Assembly: GCA_012033205.1 (NCBI GenBank)
Contig: JAAUSO010000042.1
Span: 1 to 43,659, forward strand
Direction of reading: 5' to 3'
DNA length: 43,659 nucleotides
Source: Richelia sp. SL_2_1
GTDB taxonomy: Bacteria; Cyanobacteriota; Cyanobacteriia; Cyanobacteriales; Nostocaceae
Below the pieces are notes generated by a model. It was not told the DNA's origin and made no database searches. It worked only from the letters and a program-made list of their open reading frames with translations. Shown one piece after another: positions 1 through 9,632 of this stretch. Both the position numbers and the translations under genes were made by a program. Within the stretch, counting starts at the first letter, position 1. Each line of letters opens with the position of its first letter.

Positions 1-130
1 CCTTCGACCTTCGACCTTTGACCTTTAACCTTTGACCTTCGACCTTTGACCTTTAACCTTCGACCTTCGACCTTTAACCTTCGACCTTCGACCTTTAACC
101 TTTGACCTTTAACCTTCGACCTTTAACCTT
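1..130. repeat. Heptamer tandem repeat array (CCTTTAA/CCTTCGA/CCTTTGA)
   Basis: About eighteen near-perfect 7-bp units with three interchangeable variants run from the window edge to about base 130. This is the short tandemly repeated repetitive (STRR) class known from heterocystous cyanobacteria. It ends about 80 bp before moeB. The left edge is cut by the window, so the true length is unknown. Confidence 0.9.
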
Positions 131-209
131 TATTAATAATTACTAATTACGTATTACTAATAATGACATTATTCGGTAGGATAAAAATTCTGCTCCTCCA
201 AATTCCCGC

Positions 210-1387
210 ATGGTTATGCTCAATCCCAACTTGGATGAAATCCAATTGACGAAGGACGATTACGAACGCTACTCCCGCCACCTGATTTTACCTGAAGTTG
301 GGTTGGAGGGACAAAAACGTTTAAAGGCTGCTGCCGTATTATGTATCGGTACTGGTGGACTTGGTTCGCCGTTACTGTTATATTTGGCTGCTGCTGGTAT
401 CGGACGTATCGGTATTGTTGATTTCGATGTTGTCGATAATTCTAATTTGCAACGTCAGGTGATTCACGGTACTTCTTGGGTGGGTAAACCTAAGATTGAA
501 TCTGCAAAAACCGCATTCACGAAATTAACCCCGATTGTCAGGTTGATTTGTACGAAACTCGCATTAGTAGCGAAAATGCTCTTGATATTCTCAAACCTTA
601 TGATGTTGTCGTCGATGGTACCGATAACTTCCCGACACGGTATTTAGTAAATGACGCTTGCGTATTATTAGATAAACCCAACGTTTACGGTTCGATATTC
701 CGTTTTGAAGGACAAGCTACGGTATTTAACTACGAAGGTGGTCCCAACTATCGCGATTTATACCCGGAACCACCACCGCCGGGAATGGTTCCTTCCTGTG
801 CTGAAGGTGGAGTTTTAGGCGTTTTGTGCGGAATTATCGGCACTATTCAAGCAACGGAAACGGTAAAAATTATCATTGGTAAAGGTAACACCCTCAGCGG
901 ACGGTTGATGTTATATAATGCGCTTGATATGAGTTTCCGGGAATTAAAATTACGTCCTAATCCCGTGCGTCCGGTGATCGAAAAACTGATAGACTACGAA
1001 CAGTTCTGCGGTATTCCCCAAGCAAAAGCACAAGAGGCTCAACAGCAAATGGATATTTCAGAGATGACTGTCAAGGATTTGAAAGAATTAATTGATAGCG
1101 GTGCAGAAGACTATGTACTGTTAGATGTTCGCAATCCTCACGAATACGAAATTGCTCAAATTCCCGGTTCTGTTTTAATACCTTTGTCGGAAATCGAAAA
1201 CGGTCCTGGAGTTGATAAAGTTAAAGAAATGCTCAACGGTCATCGTCTGATCGCTCATTGTAAAATGGGTGGACGTTCCGCGAAAGCATTAGGGATTCTC
1301 AAGCAAGCAGGAATTGAAGGTACCAACGTTAAAGGTGGTATTACTGCTTGGAGTCAAGAAGTTGATTCTTCGGTTCCGACTTATTAA
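210..1387 (+). CDS. moeB: Molybdopterin-synthase adenylyltransferase MoeB with C-terminal rhodanese domain (single-base frameshift)
   Basis: This E1-like enzyme adenylates the C-terminal glycine of MoaD (and probably ThiS-like carriers); the rhodanese domain can supply sulfur for the thiocarboxylate. The reading frame is broken at the A-run 506-510. Adding one A (gca aaa aac cgc) joins the two halves into a normal 392-residue protein. In that numbering the ATP-binding loop GTGGLGS is at 47-53, NLQRQ follows near 79-83, DGTDN is at 136-140, the CAEGG cysteine is C197, and the rhodanese loop CKMGGRS starts at C351. The 210 ATG is followed by another at 216, and the family usually begins at the latter (MLNPN). 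Both halves are fully conserved, so I infer a sequencing error or very recent mutation rather than an old pseudogene. The nearest neighbours (repeat array, xisH) are unrelated. Confidence 0.9.
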
Positions 1388-1490
1388 TCAGAGTTAGGAG
1401 TTAGTACCACCGGAGTTGAAAATTAAAAACTACACCCTTGTGAATCAGCTAATCAACAACTATTTCATCTCACAATCTTTTTAACTTACT

Positions 1491-1650
1491 AGAAGTCGGG
1501 TTTCTGCTTCGGGAGAAACCCGACTTCTTCACCCAACCGCAAATCTTTAGAAGTCGGGTTTCTGTTCAAAGATACCTGTAACAACCCAAAATTGTCATAG
1601 AAACCCGACTTCTTCACCCAACCGCAAATCCCCAAAAATCGGGTTTCTTT
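1491..1650. repeat. Palindromic repeat array A (AGAAGTCGGGTTTCT / AGAAACCCGACTTCT)
   Basis: Two inverted-repeat units (1491-1528 and 1549-1613) and one half unit (about 1635-1648) are separated by a shared linker (tcacccaaccgcaaatc). Each arm is 15 bp and can form a strong hairpin. The same unit and linker recur at 2587-2796, so the family is dispersed and the two arrays bracket xisHI. The array lies downstream of moeB and could act as a transcription barrier, but there is no clear T-run. Confidence 0.85.
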
Positions 1651-1736
1651 GAGAAAATATTTGTTACCAAAAAAAATATAAGGATAAAGCCTCATAGGTT
1701 AAAATTTTCTGTAAAATCATCTATTTTCTTCCAACT

Positions 1737-2153
1737 GTGTCTGCAAAAGATATTTTTCATGAATCAGTTAAAAAAGCTTTGCAAAAAGAACAATGGATAA
1801 TTACAAATGATCCATTAAAGTTTAAATTTGGGGAAGTTAACTTCCAAATAGATTTAGGAGCAGAGAAAATAATTGCCGCAGAAAAAGGAAATTAAAAAAT
1901 AGCGATTGAAATCAAAAGCTTTTTAAATCCCTCTGCAATTACGGATTTTTATTGTGCTTTGGGACAATTTCTTAGTTATCGTCTCGCATTAGCAGGATAT
2001 GAACCGGAGCGATTATTATATTTAGCAATTCCGTTAGATACGTATAACATATTTTTTCAACTTGAGTTTACTCAAACTGCCATAAAACAATATCAAGTGC
2101 TATTAATTGTTTACAATCCAGCAGATGAGGTAACTGTAAAGTGGATAAACTAG
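1737..2153 (+). pseudogene. xisH: XisH-type protein interrupted by an in-frame stop
   Basis: XisH proteins were named as fdxN-element excision controlling factors, but most copies lie away from such elements and their real role is unclear. The fold is a PD-(D/E)xK nuclease type. Translation from GTG 1737 gives SAKDIFHESVKKAL and so on, at normal family length (138 codons plus stop). Codon 53, at 1893-1895, is TAA. It lies between the candidate acidic residue D39 and the E58-I-K60 motif, so the unsuppressed product would lack the active site. The rest of the frame is intact and ends at 2153, overlapping xisI by 13 bp. Only one substitution breaks it, so loss is recent or the base is an error. 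The next ATG, at 1959, would give only a 64-residue fragment. Confidence 0.8.
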
Positions 2154-2476
2154 CAAAGTATCAAGAATGTGTGAAAAAAATATTGACAACTTACGTCAGT
2201 GATGATTATTCAGATGAAAATATTGAAGTCCAACTGATTTTAGATACGGAACGCAATCATTATCAATGGATGAATGTAGGTTGGCAAGGATTTAATCGTA
2301 TTTATCGCTGCGTCATGCATTTTGATATTAAAGATGGCAAAATCTGGTTACAACAGAATTTAACCGGGAGCAACCCAGCAGAAGAATTAGTGATGATGGG
2401 AATAGCACGAGAAGATATCGTCTTGGGTTTGCAAGCTCCCTACAAGGGTCAGTATACAGATTATGGTGTAGCGTAA
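2141..2476 (+). CDS. xisI: XisI family protein
   Basis: XisI is the small constant partner of XisH. The 111-residue product has family hallmarks: an N-terminal helix (DKLAKYQECVKKIL), a central WQGFNRIYRCVMHFDI strand pair, LQQNLTG, and an ending of the form GLQAPYKGQYTDYGVA. The start is GTG at 2141, inside the last codons of xisH, which indicates translational coupling. Because xisH carries a stop, xisI may be poorly translated or act alone. Cyanobacterial genomes often hold many xisH/xisI pairs, some thought to behave like toxin-antitoxin or regulatory pairs. That role is inference and nothing here tests it. Confidence 0.9.
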   Translation: MDKLAKYQECVKKILTTYVSDDYSDENIEVQLILDTERNHYQWMNVGWQGFNRIYRCVMHFDIKDGKIWLQQNLTGSNPAEELVMMGIAREDIVLGLQAPYKGQYTDYGVA

Positions 2477-2586
2477 ATAATATTTGTAATTTATCAAGTG
2501 CGAATCGCTATTTGTTAGGATTCAACATTTCTTTGTTTTCAGTAATTCTGTTTACATTTATTATCGGCGATCGCAATCACCCAAAT

Positions 2587-2796
2587 CACTTCTTCCCCAA
2601 CCGCAAATCTTTAGAAGTCGGGTTTCTCCGGTTGTAGAAACCCGACTTCTTCATCAAGCGTAAATCTCTAGAAGTCGGTTTCTTTACGAAAATACTCGTA
2701 ACAACTCAAAATTGTTGTAGAAACCCGACTTCTTCCCCAACAGCAAATCTCTAGAAGTCGGGTTTCTCCGGTTGTAGAAACCCGACTTCTTCACCA
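2587..2796. repeat. Palindromic repeat array B (same family as 1491-1650)
   Basis: Three hairpin units have arms at 2613-2627/2636-2650, 2670-2683/2719-2733 and 2753-2767/2776-2790. They share the linker ccaaccgcaaatct(tt/ct)ag with array A. The left arm of the middle unit lacks one G. The first and third units are identical through the loop (ccggttgt), suggesting recent duplication. The array lies between xisI and the 3' end of the COP23 gene. Confidence 0.85.
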
Positions 2797-2810
2797 AATC
2801 CACAATTGAT

Positions 2811-3614
2811 TTAACGGAATCTATCGGGATTCAATTTGTTACCAGCTTGAGATGGACGAGTTTGAGGAGTAGTTTTTTTGACGTTTCGCATTAGTTGAGC
2901 GCTACCACCATCTTTCTTATCGAGGAAGGGTTTTAACTGAATAGCATCTTTTGATACTACCTGCTTACCATTGCCAAATATACTTCTACCCAAGTTAACA
3001 GCGTCTTCTAATCCACCACCTCTATAAGTGTTAACACCGATGGTTTGCTGTCCGCTATCTGCTGAAATCAGGTTTTGGAAAACGTCATTGCGTACTTGAT
3101 AAGCGTCTCTACCGGGAGGAACTGTTAATACTAATTGACAAGCGGGGTTGGCTTCGGTAGTTACACACAAAACATCATACCCATTTAAGGTTGAGGTGCG
3201 AAGTTCTAACAACCCTTGTGGACGATAGGTTTCTAAGCGTTGAGCTATGGTAGTGCAACGTTTTTGTGCATCCCAACCACCACCTAAAGTTTGGGGAGTA
3301 GCCCAAGCAAAGTATTGATTTGATTGGCTTTGGGGAGAATACATGACGCTGTAGGTACCGTTATCCATTTGACAGCTAAACCGAGTTGCGCTGTCAACGG
3401 TTTGTGAAGAACTACTTGTGGAGGTTGTGGTTGATGTTCCTGTGGGGGTTGATGTACGTGTGGTTGTGGTTGTAGAGTTTCCACTGCTTCCGGTGGTGGG
3501 TACTACAATAGCATCGTTTGAGGAGTCATATTGCGCCATTGCAGGGCTATTACCGAATAATACTGATAATGCCAAACCGCTAAAAAATACTAACTTAAAA
3601 GGTCTAGATGACAT
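2811..3614 (-). CDS. COP23-domain secreted protein
   Basis: COP23 (circadian oscillating protein, 23 kDa) is a cyanobacterial membrane or periplasmic family of unknown biochemical role. The 267-residue protein starts with a signal peptide (residues about 1-27, cleavage after AMA). A low-complexity Ser/Thr-rich linker follows (about 42-75). The COP23 domain covers about 78-205, with its conserved start RFSCQMDNGTYSV, the WATP segment, four to five cysteines and CQLVLTVPPGRDA. The tail is basic. The Ser/Thr linker suggests export to the periplasm or surface. It reads in the same direction as the next two upstream genes but is separated from them by repeats, so an operon is not evident. Confidence 0.8.
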   Translation of the reverse strand: MSSRPFKLVFFSGLALSVLFGNSPAMAQYDSSNDAIVVPTTGSSGNSTTTTTRTSTPTGTSTTTSTSSSSQTVDSATRFSCQMDNGTYSVMYSPQSQSNQYFAWATPQTLGGGWDAQKRCTTIAQRLETYRPQGLLELRTSTLNGYDVLCVTTEANPACQLVLTVPPGRDAYQVRNDVFQNLISADSGQQTIGVNTYRGGGLEDAVNLGRSIFGNGKQVVSKDAIQLKPFLDKKDGGSAQLMRNVKKTTPQTRPSQAGNKLNPDRFR

Positions 3615-3694
3615 GAATCATCCTCCAGTAAAAATTAAAAGGGAGTTATTAATTTGTAGTGACGAAGATTTTTGATAAATGATTCGGGAATATT

Positions 3695-3778
3695 TTGACA
3701 GTTGACAGTTGACAGTTGATAGTTGTGAATTAACCTTTAACCTTTAACCTTTAACCTTTAACCTTTAACCTTTAACCT
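3695..3778. repeat. Two STRR arrays: TTGACAG and CCTTTAA heptamers
   Basis: About four TTGACAG units (3695-3726) are followed by about seven CCTTTAA units (3731-3778). Both families recur around the window. The arrays lie between the start of the COP23 gene and the end of the DUF4360 gene. Confidence 0.9.
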
Positions 3779-3897
3779 ATTCCCTATTCCCTTACAAAAA
3801 AATTGCATTAATCCAAACTATCCTATTGGAATGTTGTATTAACGCAAATATATAGCTCTATTTATTTGTGTGGTCAAAAATAGTATTGAATCTTCAA

Positions 3898-4497
3898 CTA
3901 TGAACAAGCGCGATACTTTAAAAGATATTTCAAACCATGGGAAACATCAACAGAGTCAAGTGATGCAATTCCTCTTCCAGTCGCGGAAAGTGCTGAGTTG
4001 ACTCGCATATTTACACTGTCACCACAACGTGACCAGACTAAAGTTTGGATATTGTCTGTAGCAACATAGTCTCTTTCACCTTGGATGTTCCTCACAATTT
4101 TTGGTCCGGTTGCACCAGCAAAGAAGTACTCTGCTGTTAGTCTGCCAGTGGTTGCAGGAGCTACATAACCGCGATAATCAAATTTGTAGACTGAAACTTG
4201 AAAGCCAGCAGGAACTTTAACTGGAATTGTTAAGTTACAGTTTTTACGTCTTTCTGCGGGTTTAGCCGAAGCATCTGCAACGTATCCATCGAATAGAATG
4301 CTTAATTCTTGACCATCGGGGCTAACGGTGACACTTGCAGAACCAGCAGGGCAACCGCTACCACCATAGTTTGCTCCAACAATTTGCACTTTTGGTTGAG
4401 CAAAAGCAGGTGCAATGGAAGCAGCCATTATTGATCCTGTAGCCAAAAGGGTTTTGACAAAACTAATTGATTGTCTGCGGGAATTTTTGCTATTCAT
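3898..4497 (-). CDS. DUF4360-domain secreted protein
   Basis: The start at 4497 (MNSKNSRRQSISF) is preferred because it gives a clean signal peptide (hydrophobic stretch about 13-33, cleavage near AFAQ). An upstream in-frame ATG at 4542 would add 15 unlikely residues. The mature part matches the DUF4360 pattern: GSGCPAGSASV near its start, then LFDGYVADA, a RKNCNL cysteine, and a C-terminal WSRCGD with a final Cys. Four conserved cysteines suggest disulfides outside the cytoplasm. Function is unknown. It is followed on the same strand by the COP23 gene, another exported protein of unknown role, but STRR arrays lie between them. Confidence 0.75.
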   Translation of the reverse strand: MNSKNSRRQSISFVKTLLATGSIMAASIAPAFAQPKVQIVGANYGGSGCPAGSASVTVSPDGQELSILFDGYVADASAKPAERRKNCNLTIPVKVPAGFQVSVYKFDYRGYVAPATTGRLTAEYFFAGATGPKIVRNIQGERDYVATDNIQTLVWSRCGDSVNMRVNSALSATGRGIASLDSVDVSHGLKYLLKYRACS

Positions 4498-4678
4498 GAT
4501 TTGTTTTATATCTGACGTTTGCCAGTATAAACACACAAACAATCAAAAAACACGTCAAAAAAATACAAAAAAAATATTGTTTTTTACCAATCAATTGATT
4601 AGTTTAACAATATTAATCTTAAGGTTTTATTAACAGAATGCTGGGCTTTATGCCTCAACAAGCGCCTAGATTTTTCGG

Positions 4679-6388
4679 TTAATTAATTGCACAAAAAGAG
4701 TAATTTAACAAAATTAACATTAAGGATTCATTAACAGTTGGTAATGAATTTAAATTCATTGATACTGTATTTTTTTCGTCATTTTCCTCGTCTTTTTTAT
4801 TGTCCTCTTTCTTATCTTTATCTTTTCTTTCTTTGATTATTTGTTTGACTTTATCTTTGATTTTTTGATGTGATGCAACTCCTTCATAAGCGTAACGATT
4901 GTATCCATTGGTGGTAATTAAAGTTTCTAAATAACGCACTCTTTCACCACCTCCTGGGTGAGTTGATAACCATACTGGAGGAGCGTTTTTCTGTTCGTTC
5001 TTCATTGTTACCATTAAGTTACGTAAGCCGTCTGCTGCATAACCAGCGGCGGTTAATAGTCTTGTCCCCAATCTATCGGCTTGGCGTTCCATATCGCGGC
5101 TGTAGTCGAAGGTGAGTATTCTGCCGACGGTTCCGCCCAAGGGAATATACTGAGTGACGTTGGATATTAAATTAGCTTGAGTTACTAGTTGAAATCCGTG
5201 GGAAAGTACTGCATGAGATAATTCATGTCCGATTAATCCGGCGATTTCTGCTTCGGAATTTGTTTTGGCGATCGCACCTGCATTCAGAAAAATTTTACCA
5301 CCAGGTAAGGCGAAGGCGTTGAGGCTTTCTTCGGGTATGACGAAAAATTCGTATTCAAATTCGTCACGACCGGCGATTTTGGCGAGCTTTTGTCCTATAT
5401 CATTGATATATGTGTTTACTTCTTTGTCTTCAATTAATTGCAATTGCTTTTTAGCTTGTTTGGCTACGGAACGACCTACACCTTCTTCACCTTTTAACAG
5501 CATCATGGTAGAATCAAGAGCGGAAAATGGTCCGAGTAGACTACCTGTTGCGGCATAACCGACAACACCAGTAATAATGTTGGCGATCGCGTTTCCTCTG
5601 GTTTCTCTACGGATATAAGAGGTGTATTTTTTCAACTTTTCATCTGCAATTTGTGTAAATTCTTTAGCTTGGGGATGTTCTGGGTTAAGTAGGGCAAATT
5701 GACGAGCCGCTAAGGAGGCTTGCATCCATTGTTTTTCGTCGGAAAGAGCATCAACTCTGACTTGTACCAATTCTGCTTGATTGGGATAAAGGGATGTGGC
5801 TTTTTCCAAAATTTCTAAAGCTTTTTTATTTTGACCGTATTTTTTCAGAGCTTCGGCATATTTTATGTTACCAGGAATGAATTCGGGATATTTTTCTACT
5901 AAAAGTTCTAATGGTACTAAAGTTCTAGTTCGTAAATCGCTGATGATTCCCGCTTGTGCTTCTCTCCAGTAAACTTTACCTGCGGGAGACAATTTTGCAG
6001 GATCAACTATTGCTTGTTTAAGTGGTTGTATATCAGATGTATTTGTAAAAGGTTGTTTGGCTTGACGGTATATTGTCTGTGCTTCGGCTATATTTCCCGC
6101 TTGGTAAAGCTTGTCTGCTTCGATCAATTTTTTCTGACGAGCAATTTCTTCGGGAGTTGGTTTGGCTTCTTCTTCGGGCTTCTTCTCGGTAGATTCTTCT
6201 GTAGATGATTCTGGTTTTTGCTTATCGGTATCTGGTACGGTTTCTTTTTCAGAAGTTTGGATAATTACAACTGGTGGTTGGGCAATTGTAATTTGCGGTG
6301 ATTGAGTCAAGATAATTAAAACAGAAGTACCAAGCGAGAGCAATACCCAATTCAATGCGAGTATCAATGATTTCCATTGACGTTTCAT
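4679..6388 (-). CDS. M48-family zinc metalloprotease with N-terminal TPR-like region
   Basis: This is probably a periplasmic or envelope quality-control peptidase of the BepA/Oma1 type. The 569-residue protein has an N-terminal membrane anchor or signal (about 8-36), an acidic Glu/Lys/Pro linker (about 45-85), and a TPR-like helical region (about 85-255). The peptidase domain holds the zinc motif HELSH at 388-392 and the downstream acidic ligand region MERQAD around 433-438, then STHPGGGERV. The order TPR then M48 is the reverse of E. coli BepA. The last 40 residues are highly charged and then hydrophobic and may not be conserved. An AT-rich spacer of about 180 bp separates it from the DUF4360 gene. 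Confidence 0.85.
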   Translation of the reverse strand: MKRQWKSLILALNWVLLSLGTSVLIILTQSPQITIAQPPVVIIQTSEKETVPDTDKQKPESSTEESTEKKPEEEAKPTPEEIARQKKLIEADKLYQAGNIAEAQTIYRQAKQPFTNTSDIQPLKQAIVDPAKLSPAGKVYWREAQAGIISDLRTRTLVPLELLVEKYPEFIPGNIKYAEALKKYGQNKKALEILEKATSLYPNQAELVQVRVDALSDEKQWMQASLAARQFALLNPEHPQAKEFTQIADEKLKKYTSYIRRETRGNAIANIITGVVGYAATGSLLGPFSALDSTMMLLKGEEGVGRSVAKQAKKQLQLIEDKEVNTYINDIGQKLAKIAGRDEFEYEFFVIPEESLNAFALPGGKIFLNAGAIAKTNSEAEIAGLIGHELSHAVLSHGFQLVTQANLISNVTQYIPLGGTVGRILTFDYSRDMERQADRLGTRLLTAAGYAADGLRNLMVTMKNEQKNAPPVWLSTHPGGGERVRYLETLITTNGYNRYAYEGVASHQKIKDKVKQIIKERKDKDKKEDNKKDEENDEKNTVSMNLNSLPTVNESLMLILLNYSFCAIN

Positions 6389-6673
6389 AATCAGCTTTTT
6401 TATGATGGGGATTTATATACTCTTAGTTTAAGAACGATCGCAATTTCACGCAAAGTTATCTCGGAAATTTAAGATTGTTTTATCTATACTTCAACTTAAA
6501 AATATTTTGATGTACAGGAAAAAATAATTTCATTCATGGTAATATTTATATGGTGGAAAAGGTGCGCCCATTTTTTTATATATGATATTTCTAAAATTAT
6601 CAATTTGAATGGTTTTAATTTGATTAATTGATTCAAATTTTTGATTTTATAACTGTAGCCACAATCGTTAGGA

Positions 6674-6790
6674 CAATTCCCCAATTCCCAATTACCAATT
6701 CCCAATTCCCCATTCCCAATTCCAAATTCCCCATTCCCAATTCCAAATTCCCCATTTCCCATTCCCCATTCCCCATTCCCTCTTCCCTAT
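6674..6790. repeat. STRR array of CCCAATT/CCCCATT/CCAAATT heptamers
   Basis: About sixteen 7-bp units (cccaatt, accaatt, ccccatt, ccaaatt) fill most of the gap between the protease start and the kinase stop. Short open frames across it on both strands are repeat artefacts. The rest of the gap (6389-6673) is AT-rich with no recognisable gene. Confidence 0.9.
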
Positions 6791-6806
6791 TACCCATTAT
6801 TTATAT

Positions 6807-9006
6807 TTATATAGCGAAACGTTTTAGAGACAAACCAGGTTGTGTTGTCGGTGTGGGATGAGGTATTGCTTGCACCTCAATTTCGGGTATTGGAGATGCT
6901 CCAAATCGGGGAGTTGGTTCAACTTCAACTTCAATTTCAACTTCGGAAAAAGGAGATGCAGAAGCTTGGGGAGTTGGTTTAATTTCAAGCTCAATTTCAA
7001 CTTCGGAAAAAGGAGATGCAGAAGCTTGGGGAGTTGGTTTAAGTTCAAGTTCAACTTGAACTTGGGAAAAGGAGATACAGAAGGTTGGGGAGTTGGTTGA
7101 ACTTCAACTTCGGGTGAAAAAGTTGGTTGAACCTGATTTTCTGGGGTTGGAGAAGTTGGTACAGTAATAAAATAGTTATTAATTTCTTCTGCTGGGGTTT
7201 CTGAAGGCTTGACAGTAGGAACTAAAACACTACCCGTAGTAGCTTTGGGGGAAGGGTTAGCTTTGGGGGAAGCAGTTGGTTTTGGTGATGCTGACTCATT
7301 CTCAATCGCCGGTGTGGAAGGAGAAGGAGGAATTGGACTTTGTGGCTGTGCTGATTCTGGTGATACAGGGGGAGTAGTGGGATTTTCTGTTTCTGTTTCT
7401 TTTTCCTTGCCTTTACTTTCCGATTCTGGTGATATAGGTAAAGATGTGTTGGGATTTTGTTCCTGTTTATCTTCTAATTCTGTTTTCTTAGGTGAATTTG
7501 TCGGACGATGGCGATTTTGATTTTGGTCTGGTTTTTTTTCTGTTTGGGGTGTAGAAGGTAAAGATGTGGAAGAATCTTCTATTTTTGGGTTTGGAGAAGG
7601 AGTTATAGAATTAGTTGGTAGGGAATCTGGAGTATTTTGAGGTTTCGGGATTAATAAGTCAGGACTAAAATTTGTATTGTCTTTTTCGTCTTTTTCAAAT
7701 GTCGAATTTTTGGGAGGGAAAATTCTGGGTTCAACAGGTTGGGGTAGAGATTCTAGTCTGGGTTGAACTTGATTATCTTTTGATTGAGAAGCTTCAGGAG
7801 TAATTTGAGTTTTAGTCTCTTTAAAAAACGGTATAAAAGGTAAAAAAGTTCTATTACTTTCTGCTTTAGGTGTATTAGCAGGTAAATATATCGGTGGATT
7901 TTGATTGTTATTTTGATTGTTATTTTGATTATTGGTAGTCTGAGGTGTAACTGAAGGATTTATTTTTTTAAGAATAGTATCTTGAACCTCACTGAAAGCG
8001 GGTTGATTGCCATCAAAACTCGGTTGAAAAAACTTCCATCCAAAAACTCCTAAACCAAATCCAATTCCCATTAAACCAAGCAATCCCAAACTTTGCAAAA
8101 TCGGAGGATGAGACTTGCGAATAGTTGATGGTAAAGTCACAGGTGCCGCTTTGTAAGCCGAGGAAGTTAATGGTGATATTAGTATCGGCGATTTGAGTGC
8201 AATTAACGCTTCTGCTGCGGTTTGATAACGCTGACTAAAGTGATGACGTACCATTCCCGTTAAAATTTCAGCTAATCTGTCACTGATTTTTGCCGAATCG
8301 AGCCAAATCAATTCACCGTTATCGGGGTTAATGGTAATTCACGAGGAGACATCCCGGTTAAAGCTTGAATACCCAGCATTCCCACGGCATAAACATCGCT
8401 ACACAATCTCGGTTTACCATTTGCTTGTTCATCTGGCATATAACCGGGGGTACCGATAATCAAAGTCGAATTGACATCCCCTTGTTCGTTTTTGCTCAAA
8501 CCTTTGATTTCTTTGACTGCACCAAAATCAATGAGTACGATTTTATCGTCTTCATGACGACGCATAATATTTCGCAATTTAATATCGCGATGAATTACAT
8601 TATTTTCGTGAACAAAAGCTAAAACTTCGAGGATTTCTTCTAAAAGCTGAACAACCTTTTCTTCACTCAATCGATGACGTGGTTTAACTTCCTTGGTTAA
8701 ATCGTGTCCATCTACGAATTCTTGAACCAGATAAAATTCGTCATTTTCTTCAAAATGCGCGAACATTTCGGGGATTTGTTTGTGTCCCTTACCTAAACGA
8801 TAGAGTACCTGTGCTTCTCGTTCAAACAATTTTTTCGCAATCTGCAAAATTGTGTTATCGGGATTACGAGTTTTGAGTTGTTTGACTACGCATCGGGGAT
8901 TTCCTGGTAAATCCATATCTACCGCAAGATAGGTGACACTAAATCCACCGCGTCCCAGTTCTTTAAGAATTTTGTAGCGATTACGGAGAATCGTGTCTGT
9001 GAGCAT
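6807..9006 (-). CDS. Membrane-anchored serine/threonine protein kinase with repetitive Pro-rich tail (two frameshifts)
   Basis: This is a eukaryote-type Ser/Thr kinase of the cyanobacterial Pkn group. The catalytic domain has the glycine loop GRGGFSVTY (18-26), Lys42, catalytic HRDIKLRN (139-146), DFG (160-162) and TPGYMPDEQ (186-194). The frame breaks at 8324-8331; one extra base gives LPL(N/T)PDNGELIWLDSAKIS and continues the kinase C-lobe. A single transmembrane helix follows about 70 residues later (GLLGLMGIGFGLGVFGWKFF), then a roughly 400-residue Pro/Ser/Thr/Glu-rich extracytoplasmic tail. A second missing base at 7067-7070 shifts the tail. Restoring it gives a repeating PTPQASASPFSEVEIELEI unit and a stop at 6807-6809. 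The intact kinase motifs suggest an active enzyme, and both shifts are probably sequence errors. Substrates cannot be inferred. Confidence 0.85.
6909..7120 (-). repeat. 60-bp in-frame tandem repeat in the kinase tail
   Basis: A 60-bp unit (20 codons) is repeated about three and a half times. Copies beginning at 6941 and 7001 are nearly identical and the flanking copies more diverged. In the restored frame each unit reads PTPQ(A/P)S(A/V)SPF followed by an alternating Val/Glu or Ile/Glu run. In the shifted frame the same DNA would give Leu/Lys/Asn-rich peptide, which supports the restored frame. Confidence 0.8.
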
Positions 9007-9526
9007 TAGCTTATCCTATCATCAATAGAGAATGCCCTTAATGTTGACAAAAGACATTTTTAATTTCAGTTCCGATAATGACTAATCTGTTTTTACCTTG
9101 CCGAGTCATTATAAACTTACTCGTCAGAGAAGATTGTGATTAAGGAACCATTAACAACCATTAAATTTATAAAAACTAAATCCTACTATATTGAATTTTT
9201 GAATTTATTCTATCGTGTTTTATCTCAGAAGGGAGAAGGGCTTGTCCCTACACTGGATAATAACCCCCAAATATCAATTCTATAAGCTGTCACTTGCATC
9301 TTAATACATTTTTAGTTTTTTTTGATTAGATATTACCAAACAATTACTATGAATAAATTATGTATACAATATGTATAAAAGTTTGTCCATCAGATTTATT
9401 CAACTCAAATAATCGCATTTTTATCATGTAATTTACCGATATTGAAAGCAATACTAGCTACAATTATTCATGTAAAAATCCCGGAATAATTAGCAGCATT
9501 TTCATATAACTTAATTGCCTTAATTC
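9007..9526. other. Long AT-rich intergenic region without a gene
   Basis: This stretch separates the kinase start from the repeats at 9527. No reading frame with plausible protein character is seen on either strand. Upstream sequences for the kinase must lie in the part nearest 9007. I saw no convincing operator or RNA structure. Confidence 0.6.
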
Positions 9527-9632
9527 AGTTGACAGTTGACAGTTGACAGTTGAAACTTATTTAAGTGATTGGTAATAATCGCGTTCCCTCTAACCTTTAA
9601 CCTTTAACCTTTAACCTTTAACTTTTAACCTT
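9527..9632. repeat. TTGACAG array (9527-9554) and CCTTTAA array (9594-9632)
   Basis: About four TTGACAG heptamers and five to six CCTTTAA heptamers are present. The second array runs into the 3' end of the DUF1611 gene: on the minus strand its units read aaa ggt taa, giving the last two residues (Lys-Gly) and the stop codon. Confidence 0.9.

Noticed and set aside
1489-1695. Minus-strand reading frame of 68 codons
   Set aside because: It runs through the palindromic repeat array and encodes repeated GF/RNP-type residues with no protein character.
2587-2796. Possible CRISPR array
   Set aside because: The repeats are palindromic, of unequal spacing, with shared linkers instead of unique spacers, and no cas genes are near.
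4415-4633. Plus-strand frame opposite the DUF4360 start
   Set aside because: It is antisense to a signal peptide region and then AT-rich low-complexity DNA.
6496-6861. Frames on both strands across the CCCAATT array
   Set aside because: They are translations of a heptamer repeat (GNGEFGI and PNSKFPI type peptides), not genes.
6840-7520. Plus-strand frames opposite the kinase tail
   Set aside because: They are shadows of the Pro-rich repetitive coding sequence on the minus strand; the corrected minus-strand frame explains the DNA.
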